Shown: positions 51,387-59,574 of the stretch, piece by piece
Position numbering within the stretch: position 1 is the first letter of the stretch
Layout of the letters: the number at the start of each line of letters is the position of its first letter
Assembly: GCA_965261585.1 (NCBI GenBank)
Contig: CBDHDN010000065.1
Span: forward strand, 1 to 61,018
DNA: 61,018 nucleotides
Origin: CBDHDN01 sp965261585
Lineage (GTDB): Bacteria; Pseudomonadota; Alphaproteobacteria; UBA6615
Direction: 5' to 3'
Position numbers and translations under genes: made by a program
The notes under the pieces: model-generated
Seen by the model: only the letters and a program-made list of their open reading frames with translations
Told to the model about the DNA's origin: nothing
The model's database searches: none

Positions 51387-52439
51387 CTAGGACGGCCGCA
51401 CGGGGGCGATGACGCCGCCGTCGAGCTCGGTACCGAAACAGCGCTGGTAGTACTCGGCGACAACGGCGCGCTCGACCTCGTCACACTTGTTGAGGAACGT
51501 CATCTTGAAGCCGGTGGGCACCGATCCGAAGATGCTCGCGTTCTCGGCCCAGGTAATCACCGTACGCGGCGACATGACCGTTGAGATATCGCCGGCCATG
51601 AAGCCGGCGCGCGACAGCTCGGCGACCGCGACCATGGCCTCGATCGTGTTGCGCCCATCGGGTGTGTCGTAGTCGGGACACTTGGCCAGGACGATCGCCT
51701 CTTCCTCCTCATGGGGCAGGTAGTTCAGCGTCGTGACGATGTTCCAGCGGTCCATCTGGCCCTGGTTGATCTGCTGGACGCCATGATAGAGGCCGGTCGT
51801 GTCGCCGAGGCCGACCGTGTTGGTCGTCGAGAACAGGCGGAACGCGGGATGCGGCGTGATCACCCGGTTCTGGTCGAGCAGCGTAAGCTTGCCGTCGACC
51901 TCCAGCACCCGCTGGATGACGAACATCACGTCCGGCCGGCCGGCATCGTATTCGTCGAACACTAGGGCGCACGGATGCTGCAGGGCCCACGGCAGCAGGC
52001 CCTCGCGGAAGCGGGTCACCTGCTGACCGTCTTCCAGCACGATCGCGTCTTTGCCGACAAGGTCGATACGGCTGATGTGGCTGTCCAGATTGATGCGCAG
52101 GCAAGGCCAGTTGAGACGCGCCGCCACCTGCTCGATGTGGGTCGATTTGCCGGTGCCGTGATAGCCCTGGATCATGACCCGCCGGTTGTGGCCAAAGCCG
52201 GCCAGGATGGCGAGCGTGGTTTCGTGGTCAAGGCGGTAGGTCTCGTCCACCTCGGGCACGAGCTCGCGGGCCTGGGAATAGGCCGGAACCACCATGTCGG
52301 ACTCGACACCGAACAGTTGGCGCACCGAGACCTGGATGTCGGGCAGATCCGCAGTCGCAGCGTCGGGCGCGTTCGCCTTCGCGGCCGTACCGGTGGCGCG
52401 CTTCTGGGTGGCGCGCTTGGTCGTATCTGTTGAGACCAT
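51387..52439 (-). CDS. cobS: Aerobic cobaltochelatase subunit CobS
   Basis: The 350-aa AAA+ ATPase powers cobalt insertion. Walker A is GYHGTGKSTH (about 92-101), Walker B ALVFDEYDAGRPDVMF, sensor 1 RLFSTTNTVGLGDTTGLYHG. The C-terminal FGTELDGGVIAPVRPS is conserved. The ATG at 52439 has GGACGGAG upstream; the longer frame to 52532 overlaps the J-domain gene and lacks family residues. The order J-domain, cobS, cobT is common in alphaproteobacteria. Confidence 0.96.
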   Translation of the reverse strand: MVSTDTTKRATQKRATGTAAKANAPDAATADLPDIQVSVRQLFGVESDMVVPAYSQARELVPEVDETYRLDHETTLAILAGFGHNRRVMIQGYHGTGKSTHIEQVAARLNWPCLRINLDSHISRIDLVGKDAIVLEDGQQVTRFREGLLPWALQHPCALVFDEYDAGRPDVMFVIQRVLEVDGKLTLLDQNRVITPHPAFRLFSTTNTVGLGDTTGLYHGVQQINQGQMDRWNIVTTLNYLPHEEEEAIVLAKCPDYDTPDGRNTIEAMVAVAELSRAGFMAGDISTVMSPRTVITWAENASIFGSVPTGFKMTFLNKCDEVERAVVAEYYQRCFGTELDGGVIAPVRPS

Positions 52440-52449
52440 AGACTCCGTC

Positions 52450-53073
52450 CTATCGATTATTTTCCGCTCGGCGATCCCGGTTTGCCGTCGATGCCTCGCC
52501 GCTCGCGAACTCAAGCAGGGTGCGATAGGCAATATTGATCGCTTTCAACTTCTCCTCGGCCTTTCTATCACCGCCGTTGGTATCGGGGTGGTGCCGTTTT
52601 GCGAGCTCCTTGTAGCGGCGCTTGAGCGCCTCGACCGTGATCGGCGGCGACAGGTCCATGACCGCCAATGCCGCCGCGTGCGGATGTGGCGCGGCCGACC
52701 GCCGGACCCGCTCTGCGGGGCCTTCATCGATGTCGTCGAACAGGCCGTGGGTCCGGTACGCGCCGGTTCCATCGGCGGTGCCGTTGCGTTGGCCGAGCGG
52801 CCAGGTCGGCCGCCGCCAGTCGATGTCGCGCCGCACCTCGGTCTCGATCTGCGCGGCGTTCATCCCGGCATAGTAGTCCCACGCGCTGTTGTACTCGCGG
52901 ACATGCTCGAGGCAGAACCAATAGAAGTTGCGCAGTTCGATACGCGAGCGCGGCGTGCGGTGGCCCGCCGGGCGGTCACAGTCTGGAAAGTCGCATGCCA
53001 ACGGCTGCCCGTCGCGCGCCGGATCGACGACCGAGCGATGGTGCGGCGGGTATCTCTTACTGCCTGCGGCCAT
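52450..53073 (-). CDS. J-domain protein linked to cobST
   Basis: The 207-aa protein has an N-terminal part with CDFPDCDRPAGHRTP and FYWFCLEHVREYNSAWDYYAGM, including Cys and His that may bind metal. A C-terminal J domain follows, LKRRYKELAKRHHPDTNGGD, with the essential HPD. Proteins of this layout occur next to cobS in alphaproteobacteria and may assist cobaltochelatase assembly with DnaK, but this is not shown. Its stop is 10 nt from cobS. The ATG at 53073 was preferred over a longer GC-driven frame. Confidence 0.87.
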   Translation of the reverse strand: MAAGSKRYPPHHRSVVDPARDGQPLACDFPDCDRPAGHRTPRSRIELRNFYWFCLEHVREYNSAWDYYAGMNAAQIETEVRRDIDWRRPTWPLGQRNGTADGTGAYRTHGLFDDIDEGPAERVRRSAAPHPHAAALAVMDLSPPITVEALKRRYKELAKRHHPDTNGGDRKAEEKLKAINIAYRTLLEFASGEASTANRDRRAENNR

Positions 53074-53185
53074 GCTCACAATATGCGAGTAGCGCAGCGG
53101 ACTCGCAACCTTCGGCGCCGGATTCGCGCGGTGGTGATGGCGCCGACGAGGCAGTTGACGCGGGTTTATGGTCGGGTGAGGCATT

Positions 53186-53398
53186 GTGCAGATCACACGC
53201 ACGGTCGCAATCAACGGGCGCCGCACGTCGGTGCGTCTGGAATCGGCGTTCTGGGCCGCCCTGGACGGGATCTGTGGCCTTGAAGGGTCGACAGTGGCGG
53301 CGCTGTGCGATCGCCTCGAGACACGGCGCGGCACTACGTCTCGGGCCGCGGCCTTGCGGACTTTTGTCATGGCTTATCTCGCTCATCTCGGTCGCTAG
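53186..53398 (+). CDS. Ribbon-helix-helix domain protein
   Basis: The 70-aa protein is one small RHH domain: RTVAINGRRTSVRLESAFWAALDGI then LCDRLETRRGTTSRAAALRTFVMAYL. It belongs to a family common in alphaproteobacteria whose targets are unknown. It starts with GTG behind GGTGAGG, is divergent from the J-domain gene, and is followed by a hydrolase gene after 17 nt. Confidence 0.78.
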   Translation: MQITRTVAINGRRTSVRLESAFWAALDGICGLEGSTVAALCDRLETRRGTTSRAAALRTFVMAYLAHLGR

Positions 53399-53415
53399 GG
53401 CAGCACGGGCGGACA

Positions 53416-54255
53416 ATGCCGGAACTCAACCTCGCGGGTCGGCCCGTCTGGTACAGCGACACAGGGGTTGGCGAGACCGTCGTCGCGCTGCACAGCTCGG
53501 CCAGCTCAGGCAAGCAATGGCAGGACCTGGGCGCGCTGCTGGCCGGCGACTTTCGCGTCCTGGCGCCGGACCTTTACGGCTATGGCAAGACGGTGGACTG
53601 GCCCGGACCGACGCCGCTGCAACTCGCCGACGAGGTGGCGATCGTCGCCGCGCTGGCGACGCTGGGCGATGGGGCGATCCACCTGGTCGGTCGCTCCTAT
53701 GGCGGCGTCGTGGCGCTGCGCGCCGTCATGGACGGTCACGTGCCGGTGTGCAGCCTGACCCTGTTCGAGCCGGTTGCGTTCTACCTGCTGCGCGACGGCA
53801 CGGCGGCGGATCAGCCCCTGTGGCACGAGGCGACGCGCCTTGCCGACGCGGTCCGGGCCGCGGTCGAGCAGGGTGACCCGGCGGCCGGCATGGCCCACTT
53901 CGTCGACTACTGGAACGGCGTCGGCAGCTGGCAGGAGATGAAGGAGAAGCGCCGCCGGTCGCTGACCCGGCGTACGGCGAAGGTCGCGTCCGATTTCGTC
54001 GTGATCGCCGCCGAGTCTACGCGCCTCGCGTGCTACGGCGAGGTCGCGGCCCCGACACTGGTGCTGCGCGGCGAGCGGACGAAGCCGCCGACGCGGCGCA
54101 TCGCCGACAAGTTGGCCGCCGCGCTGCCGGACGCGGCCTATGTGTCGATCGCCGCGGTCGGGCACATGGCACCGGTGTCGGACCCGGAACCGGTCAACGC
54201 CCGCATTGCCGAGCATCTGTACCGCCACCGCACGGCGGCCGTGCGGCAGACCTGA
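53416..54255 (+). CDS. Alpha/beta-hydrolase
   Basis: The 279-aa protein has the alpha/beta-hydrolase fold with the nucleophile elbow GRSYGG (Ser about 94), an acid in LRGERTKPPTRRIAD and the catalytic His in VGHMAP. An oxyanion-hole HSSASSGKQW sits near residue 26. No signal peptide is visible. Substrate is unknown; esterase, haloperoxidase-like and C-C hydrolase activities are all possible. It converges on the DUF2889 gene with a 4-nt gap. Confidence 0.85.
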   Translation: MPELNLAGRPVWYSDTGVGETVVALHSSASSGKQWQDLGALLAGDFRVLAPDLYGYGKTVDWPGPTPLQLADEVAIVAALATLGDGAIHLVGRSYGGVVALRAVMDGHVPVCSLTLFEPVAFYLLRDGTAADQPLWHEATRLADAVRAAVEQGDPAAGMAHFVDYWNGVGSWQEMKEKRRRSLTRRTAKVASDFVVIAAESTRLACYGEVAAPTLVLRGERTKPPTRRIADKLAAALPDAAYVSIAAVGHMAPVSDPEPVNARIAEHLYRHRTAAVRQT

Positions 54256-54259
54256 CCGG

Positions 54260-54811
54260 TCAGGCCGTGTTGTCGCCGGTGTAGAAGCGCGGCCAGATCT
54301 CCTTCACGACCTCGCCATCGCTGCGCAGGGCGTGGCAGCTGTCGAGGATGGCCGGGCGCGTGCCCTCGTTCTTGCGGTCGCTGTCGCGGCGCGGCAAGAT
54401 CGTCTGATAGGCGGTCGTCGCCAGGGGGCCGAGCAGCTCGACGAGATGGGTGCAGCCGTGGACGCCGCCGAGCAGCCCGCGGATACGCTTGTTCCAGCCC
54501 GGCAGGATGGACAGGCCGACGAGGCGTTGAAACGCGGGCGTGATCGCCGGGCAGACCGGAAACGGGCCCTGGTCGGTGACCGCCTCGACGGCGTGGATCT
54601 TCAAGTCGTCGTCGATCGTCAGCCGCAGCCACATCTCATGCACCGGCTCGCCGGGCTGAACCGTGCCGCGGTAGCGGTTGTCGAAGGCATACGCCTTGGT
54701 GTCCTTGAGGCGGGCCTCGATGTCCCACAGCCCATCTTCGCGGCGGTAGCCGTGGCACGTCACTTCGCGCGTGTGCAGGGGTTCACGCGTGGCTGGCGGG
54801 GTCAGGGGCAT
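54260..54811 (-). CDS. DUF2889 family protein
   Basis: The 183-aa protein matches the DUF2889 pattern: HTREVTCHGYRREDGLWDIEARLKDTKAY at the start, PVHEMWLRLTIDDDLKIH in the middle, and GCTHLVELLGPLATTAYQT, a Cys/His-containing segment, near the end. The family is widespread in proteobacteria and its function is unknown. It lies 39 nt downstream of the CNNM gene on the same strand. Confidence 0.8.
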   Translation of the reverse strand: MPLTPPATREPLHTREVTCHGYRREDGLWDIEARLKDTKAYAFDNRYRGTVQPGEPVHEMWLRLTIDDDLKIHAVEAVTDQGPFPVCPAITPAFQRLVGLSILPGWNKRIRGLLGGVHGCTHLVELLGPLATTAYQTILPRRDSDRKNEGTRPAILDSCHALRSDGEVVKEIWPRFYTGDNTA

Positions 54812-54850
54812 CGCTTTCTCTTGGCTGGATTTGCTAGGGTCGTATCTAGG

Positions 54851-56149
54851 CTATTCCGCGCCCTCGGCAATGCGGGCAACGGCAGCCTCGCGCGGCGTCA
54901 CGCGGATAGAGGTAATCTGGTTGCCCTGGCGGCGCAGCACGTCGAAGCGAAAGTCGTAGAACGCGAAGCTTTGGCCGACTTCGGGAATGAGGCGTGCCTC
55001 GTGCAGCACGAGGCCGGCGATCGTCGAGGCTTCCTCGTCGGGCAACGCCCAGTCGAACTGGCGGTTGAGGTCGCGGATCGTAACCGTGCCGTCGACGATC
55101 AGCGAGCCGTCGCCCTGCGGACGGACACCGGCAACCGGGATGTCGTGCTCGTCATCGATTTCGCCGACGATCTCCTCGAGGATGTCCTCCAGCGTCACGA
55201 CGCCCATGAGCGCACCGTACTCGTCGACGACCAGCGCGAAATGTTCGCGGCGTCGGCGAAAGGCCTGCAGCTGATTGAAAAGACTAGTCGATTCCGGAAT
55301 GAACCAAGGCAGCGCGGCGAGCGGGCCGATCCTCAACTCATCCAGGTCGTCGGTATGGGCCTGGACCGAACGCAGCAGAGCCTTGGCGTGCACGACGCCG
55401 ACGATGTTGTCCGGCTCGTCGCGAAAGACGGGGATGCGGGTGTAGGGACTGGCCAGCACCTGCTCGACGATCTCGCTGAATGGCAGATCGGCGTCGATCA
55501 TGTGCACGGACTTCCGGTGGGTCATGATCTCGCTGACCTCGACCTCCTCCAAATCGAGGATACTGCGCAGCATCAGCCCCTCGCGGGCGGTCAGGGAATC
55601 GGTGACGGCGTGGAGGTCGATGGCGCCGCGCAGCTCCTCCTCGCGGGCTTTGCCGCTGAAGCCGGCCCGCCGCTTGGAGCCCAATAGGAAGAGCAGCAGG
55701 CGGACGATCTGTTGGATCATGCGCGTCGCCGGCGACAGGAGGGCGATCACCGGGCGTAGAATGGGCGCCGACATGAGGGCGATGCGGTCCGGGTTCCTGA
55801 TCGCGTAGGTCTTCGGCATGACCTCGGCGAAGATCAGCACCAACAGCGTCATCGCCGCCGTCGCGTAGATGACGCCGGCGTCGCCGAACCAGGCGATCAA
55901 GAGGCTGGTCGCCAAGGCCGAAGCCAGGATGTTGACCAGGTTGTTGCCGAACAGGATGCCGCCGATCAGGCGTTCCTGACGGTCGCGCAGCCGATTCACG
56001 ACCGCGGCACGGCGATTGCCCTGTTTCTCCAGTTGATGCATGCGCGGGCGCGAGGCCGCCGTCAGGGCCGTCTCGGACCCCGAAAACAGGCCGGACAGCA
56101 CCAGCAGCACGATGATCCCGAGGATCGTGAAAACTGTTTGGTTGCTCAT
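54851..56149 (-). CDS. CNNM/HlyC-CorC-type membrane protein with CBS pair
   Basis: The 432-aa protein has an N-terminal DUF21 transmembrane domain (SGLFSGSETALTAASRPRM, about 1-170), two CBS domains (EIMTHRKSVHMID and LVVDEYGALMGVVTLEDILEEIVGEI) and a C-terminal CorC_HlyC transporter-associated domain. Relatives are Mg2+ transporters or transport regulators that sense ATP-Mg through the CBS pair. It lies 34 nt after aroB; aroK-aroB-CNNM is a recurrent alphaproteobacterial order. Confidence 0.92.
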   Translation of the reverse strand: MSNQTVFTILGIIVLLVLSGLFSGSETALTAASRPRMHQLEKQGNRRAAVVNRLRDRQERLIGGILFGNNLVNILASALATSLLIAWFGDAGVIYATAAMTLLVLIFAEVMPKTYAIRNPDRIALMSAPILRPVIALLSPATRMIQQIVRLLLFLLGSKRRAGFSGKAREEELRGAIDLHAVTDSLTAREGLMLRSILDLEEVEVSEIMTHRKSVHMIDADLPFSEIVEQVLASPYTRIPVFRDEPDNIVGVVHAKALLRSVQAHTDDLDELRIGPLAALPWFIPESTSLFNQLQAFRRRREHFALVVDEYGALMGVVTLEDILEEIVGEIDDEHDIPVAGVRPQGDGSLIVDGTVTIRDLNRQFDWALPDEEASTIAGLVLHEARLIPEVGQSFAFYDFRFDVLRRQGNQITSIRVTPREAAVARIAEGAE

Positions 56150-56183
56150 GGCGTCATGTCAGCGAGTGAGGGCAGTGGGTGGT

Positions 56184-57350
56184 TCATGCCTCCTGCGGCG
56201 TTGGTGACAGGCCGATGGCCGCCGCAAGGACTGCTTCGACGGCCTCCCGCGGGACGTCGGCGGTCAGAAAGGCCTGGCCGATGCCACGGCTCAGGACGAA
56301 GGTCGGCCGGCCGGCCTGCACCTTCTTGTCGCGGCCCATCAGGTCGCAGAGCCGACGCGGCTGCCAGGTTCCGCCGGCGCGCTCGGGCGGCGCCGTCGGC
56401 AGACCGACGTCGCGCAGGTGGCGGCGCACACGCGCCGCGTCTGCGGCGGGGCACAGCTGCAGTCGGGCCGACAGGTCGAAGGCGAGGCACATGCCGATGG
56501 CGACGGCTTCGCCGTGCAGCAGATCGTCGCCGTAGCCGATGTCCGCCTCGAGCGCATGACCGAACGTATGGCCGAAGTTCAGCAGCGCCCGTCGGCCGGC
56601 CTCGCGCTCGTCGTCGGCGACGATCGCCGCCTTCATGCGGCAGCTCTCTTCGACCGCCCGGACGCGGGCCGCGTCATCGTCGGCGAGCAGCGCATCGCCA
56701 TTGGCCTCCAGCCAGGCATAGAACGCGGCGTCGCCGATCAGCCCGTATTTGACGACCTCCGCATAGCCGGCAAGGAGCTGGCGGCGCGGCAGCGTGTCGA
56801 GCGCGCCGGTGTCGGACAGCACGAGCCGTGGCTGATGGAACGTTCCGATCAGGTTCTTGCCGTGGCTCGTGTTGATGGCCGTCTTGCCGCCGACGGCGCT
56901 GTCGACCTGTGCCAGCAGGGTCGTCGGCGCTTGAATGTAGTCAATACCGCGCAGGATGATGCTCGCGGCGAATCCGGCAAGGTCGCCGATGACGCCGCCG
57001 CCGAGCGCGATGACGGTCGACCGGCGCTCGACGCCGCGCGCAAGCAGCGCTTCGAGCAGCCGCTCCAATTGAGCATGGCTCTTGGTGAGTTCGCCGGCCG
57101 GCAGCACAACGCTATCGCAGGCGATTCCGGCAGCGCTCAGCGAGGCCGTCAGGGTCGCCAGATAAAGCGGCGCGACGACCTCGTCGGTGACGATGACGGC
57201 GTGGCCGCGCGCCAGGATCGGGGCGACATGGTTGCCGGCGCCGGCGATCAGGCCGCGGCCGATCACGATATCGTAGCTGCGGTCACCGAGTGCGACCGGG
57301 ACAATGGCCGGCCCGGCCGCCGGCGGCTCAGTTCTTAGCGAGTTGGTCAT
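56184..57350 (-). CDS. aroB: 3-Dehydroquinate synthase
   Basis: The 388-aa NAD- and metal-dependent enzyme makes dehydroquinate from DAHP. Motifs: VIALGGGVIGDLAGFAAS (NAD), PTTLLAQVDSAVGGKTAIN, EVVKYGLI, and metal ligands in LNFGHTFGHALE and LLHGEAVAIGM. The ATG at 57350 overlaps the aroK 3' end by 23 nt, showing translational coupling. A start ten codons earlier is possible. Confidence 0.95.
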   Translation of the reverse strand: MTNSLRTEPPAAGPAIVPVALGDRSYDIVIGRGLIAGAGNHVAPILARGHAVIVTDEVVAPLYLATLTASLSAAGIACDSVVLPAGELTKSHAQLERLLEALLARGVERRSTVIALGGGVIGDLAGFAASIILRGIDYIQAPTTLLAQVDSAVGGKTAINTSHGKNLIGTFHQPRLVLSDTGALDTLPRRQLLAGYAEVVKYGLIGDAAFYAWLEANGDALLADDDAARVRAVEESCRMKAAIVADDEREAGRRALLNFGHTFGHALEADIGYGDDLLHGEAVAIGMCLAFDLSARLQLCPAADAARVRRHLRDVGLPTAPPERAGGTWQPRRLCDLMGRDKKVQAGRPTFVLSRGIGQAFLTADVPREAVEAVLAAAIGLSPTPQEA

Positions 57351-57915
57351 TCTTGGCCAGATAAGTATCCAGTGCTGCAACGACCCGATCCACGGTCTGT
57401 TCGGCCGGATCGTCGCTGCTGTCGACCACGATATCGGCCTCGGCGTAGATGGGATACCGCTGCTCCATCAGGCGCGTCAGTACGTGGCGCTGCCGTCCGC
57501 CCTTCAGGAGCGGCCGGTCGCTGCGCCGTGAGGTGCGCCGGACCAGCGTGTCCAGTTCGGCCCGCAGCCACACCGAAACACCGCATTCGCGGATGTGTTT
57601 GCGCGTTTCCGGGTCCATATATGCACCGCCGCCGGTGGCCAGTACGTGGCGCGGACCCTGCAGCAGGCGGGCAATGACCCGGCGTTCGCCGTCGCGGAAC
57701 GCGGCCTCGCCGTGCAGCTCGAAGATGTCCTCAACCGAGCAGCCGGCAGCCGCCGCAATCTCATTGTCCGCATCGACGAAAGGAAGGCCGGCTCGAGCAG
57801 CCAGGCGGCGCCCGATCGAGGTCTTGCCGGCCCCCATCAGACCGACCAAAACAACAGTCTTGGGGAAACTTCGGTGCGCTGTCGCCGGACGGCGTCGACT
57901 GTCGTCGTCAATCAT
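57328..57915 (-). CDS. aroK: Shikimate kinase
   Basis: The 195-aa P-loop kinase phosphorylates shikimate. Walker A is GLMGAGKTSIGRRLA (about 20-34), followed by FVDADNEIAAAAG (magnesium Asp), FRDGERRV and LATGGGAYMDPETR (shikimate binding) and the lid RPLLKG. The ATG at 57915 gives a short N-terminal extension typical of alphaproteobacterial enzymes; the frame also allows a start at 57999. It is the first gene of the aroK-aroB-CNNM operon. The insertion sequence at 58023 lies just behind the promoter region. Confidence 0.94.
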   Translation of the reverse strand: MIDDDSRRRPATAHRSFPKTVVLVGLMGAGKTSIGRRLAARAGLPFVDADNEIAAAAGCSVEDIFELHGEAAFRDGERRVIARLLQGPRHVLATGGGAYMDPETRKHIRECGVSVWLRAELDTLVRRTSRRSDRPLLKGGRQRHVLTRLMEQRYPIYAEADIVVDSSDDPAEQTVDRVVAALDTYLAKNDQLAKN

Positions 57916-58022
57916 GCCTAGTCGTGCTGCAACCCCGAAAACGAGTTTACAGAGTGAGTCGAAATCGCCATGTTGCAGCCTAGCATGAACCCGCAGCATG
58001 TGTCGTCCATGTAGGCCATGCC

Positions 58023-59426
58023 TGTCGGTAACACGCGATATGTCCGGTTTATGTACCAGATGATCTGTCCGGTTTTAGAACGCCTCCAAGCCATGGAGGG
58101 AGGCGATGCGTCGGACGGAGCAGGTACAGGGACTGAGATTGATGAAGTTCGAGGAGGTTTACGGGCGCACCCATCGGGGTGGCTTGAGCCAGGCGGAGGC
58201 GGCGGAGGTTCTGGGTGTCTCGGAGCGCACCTTCCGGCGCTGGCGCGACCGCTACGAGGCGGAGGGAGCCGACGGTCTCTACGACCGCCGCCTGGGCCGC
58301 CTCTCGGCGCGGCGCGCGCCGGTGGACGAGGTGGCGCGGGTGCTGGAGTTGTTCGACACCCGCTACTGGGACTTCACGGCCAAGCACTTCCACGAGAAGC
58401 TGGTGGCCGATCACGGCTTCAAGCGCAGCTACAACTGGCTGCGGCTGAGCTTGCAAGCCCATGGGCGCAGGCGCGCGGCGCCCAGGCGTGGGGCGCACCG
58501 GCGCAAGCGGCCGCGCCGTGCCCTGCCCGGCATGATGTTGCACCAGGACGGCTCGAGCCACGAGTGGGTCCCCGGTCGATGGTGGGACCTGATCGTCACC
58601 ATGGACGATGCGACCAGCGATATCTACTCGGCCTTCTTCGTCGCCGAAGAGGGCACCATGTCGAGCTTCCAGGGGGTGTCCGAGGCGATCCGGGCCAAGG
58701 GCCTGTTCTGCTCGCTCTACGCCGACCGCGCCAGCCACTACTGGAACACGCCCGAGGCCGGCGGCAAGGTGGACAAGGACACCCCGACCCAGGTCGGCCG
58801 CGCCCTGGCGCAGCTCGGCATCGAGTTGATCCCGGCCTACTCGCCCGAGGCAAGGGGGCGCTCGGAGCGCATGTTCGGCACCTTGCAGAAGCGCCTGCCC
58901 CAGGAACTCAGGCTCGCCGGCATCACCGACATGGTCGAGGCCAACCGCTTCCTCAAGGAGGTCTTCCTGCAACAACACAACGCCCGCTTCGCGACCCCGG
59001 CCGAGGACCAGGGCACCGCCTTCGTCCCCTTCACCGGCGCGCTCGACGACATCCTGTGCATCCACGAGGAACGCACCGTCTCAAACGACAACACGGTGCG
59101 CTACAAGCGCCTGGCACTTCAGATCCCCGCCGGCCGCCACCGCCGCCATTACGTCAAGGCCAGGGTCCGCGTCCACGAATACCCCGACGGCACAATGGCC
59201 GTCTTCCATGGACCGCGATGTCTGGCGCGATACCACGCCGATGGCCAACCGATCGACAGCCAAACCCGCGAGGCCGCGTGACCCGCTTCGACGCGACCGA
59301 CCGGCGCCCTGTGGACAAGTGGACAGCCGCTCCGCGACCGACCACTTCCCCACAGGGCCAGAAACCGCAACAGAAGCGGTCAACTCATATGGTACATAAA
59401 CCGGTCAACTCAGAATGTTCTCGACA
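58023..59426 (+). mobile_element. ISNCY/IS1202-like insertion sequence, copy B, 1404 bp
   Basis: It has the same length and ends as copy A (TGTCGGTAACAC at 58023, complement of TGTCGAGAACAT at 59426) but lies in the opposite orientation. Only a handful of base differences are visible between the copies, for example GATGATC versus GATGGTC near the left end. Flanks TAGGCCATGCC and TAGCCCGATGAG are not duplicates, so the target repeat seen at copy A is absent. It separates aroK from a divergent small membrane peptide gene. Confidence 0.9.
58106..59281 (+). CDS. ISNCY/IS1202-like transposase (copy B)
   Basis: This 391-aa twin of the copy A transposase has the same helix-turn-helix and HQDGSSHEW core, with Arg at position 3 and Gln in KEVFLQQHN. 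The frame is intact. Near-identity of the two copies points to recent transposition or gene conversion. Confidence 0.9.
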   Translation: MRRTEQVQGLRLMKFEEVYGRTHRGGLSQAEAAEVLGVSERTFRRWRDRYEAEGADGLYDRRLGRLSARRAPVDEVARVLELFDTRYWDFTAKHFHEKLVADHGFKRSYNWLRLSLQAHGRRRAAPRRGAHRRKRPRRALPGMMLHQDGSSHEWVPGRWWDLIVTMDDATSDIYSAFFVAEEGTMSSFQGVSEAIRAKGLFCSLYADRASHYWNTPEAGGKVDKDTPTQVGRALAQLGIELIPAYSPEARGRSERMFGTLQKRLPQELRLAGITDMVEANRFLKEVFLQQHNARFATPAEDQGTAFVPFTGALDDILCIHEERTVSNDNTVRYKRLALQIPAGRHRRHYVKARVRVHEYPDGTMAVFHGPRCLARYHADGQPIDSQTREAA

Positions 59427-59433
59427 TAGCCCG

Positions 59434-59574
59434 ATGAGAATGCTCGTCCGACTCATTTTGTTGTTTGTCGTGGTCCTCGTTGCGGGGGGCGCCGTTTTCC
59501 TCGCGAACTGGGAGATTCCGGCGCCTGTCGAGCGGATCGAGAAGATCATCCCGAATGACCGCTTTGCGCGCTAG
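59434..59574 (+). CDS. 46-aa single-span membrane peptide
   Basis: The frame MRMLVRLILLFVVVLVAGGAVFLANW has an uncleaved N-terminal helix followed by a short periplasmic tail, PAPVERIEKIIPNDRFAR. The insertion sequence ends 7 nt before its ATG, so its original promoter may have been replaced. The next gene starts inside its last 20 nt, which implies coupling. I do not recognise the family, but the conserved-looking amphipathic tail and host-like codon use support a real gene. Confidence 0.65.
   Translation: MRMLVRLILLFVVVLVAGGAVFLANWEIPAPVERIEKIIPNDRFAR

Noticed and set aside
29233..58022. An inversion already fixed between the two element copies
   Set aside because: Copy A has perfect 17-bp duplications on both of its own flanks, and the cyclase halves join across it, so no inversion through copy A has occurred.
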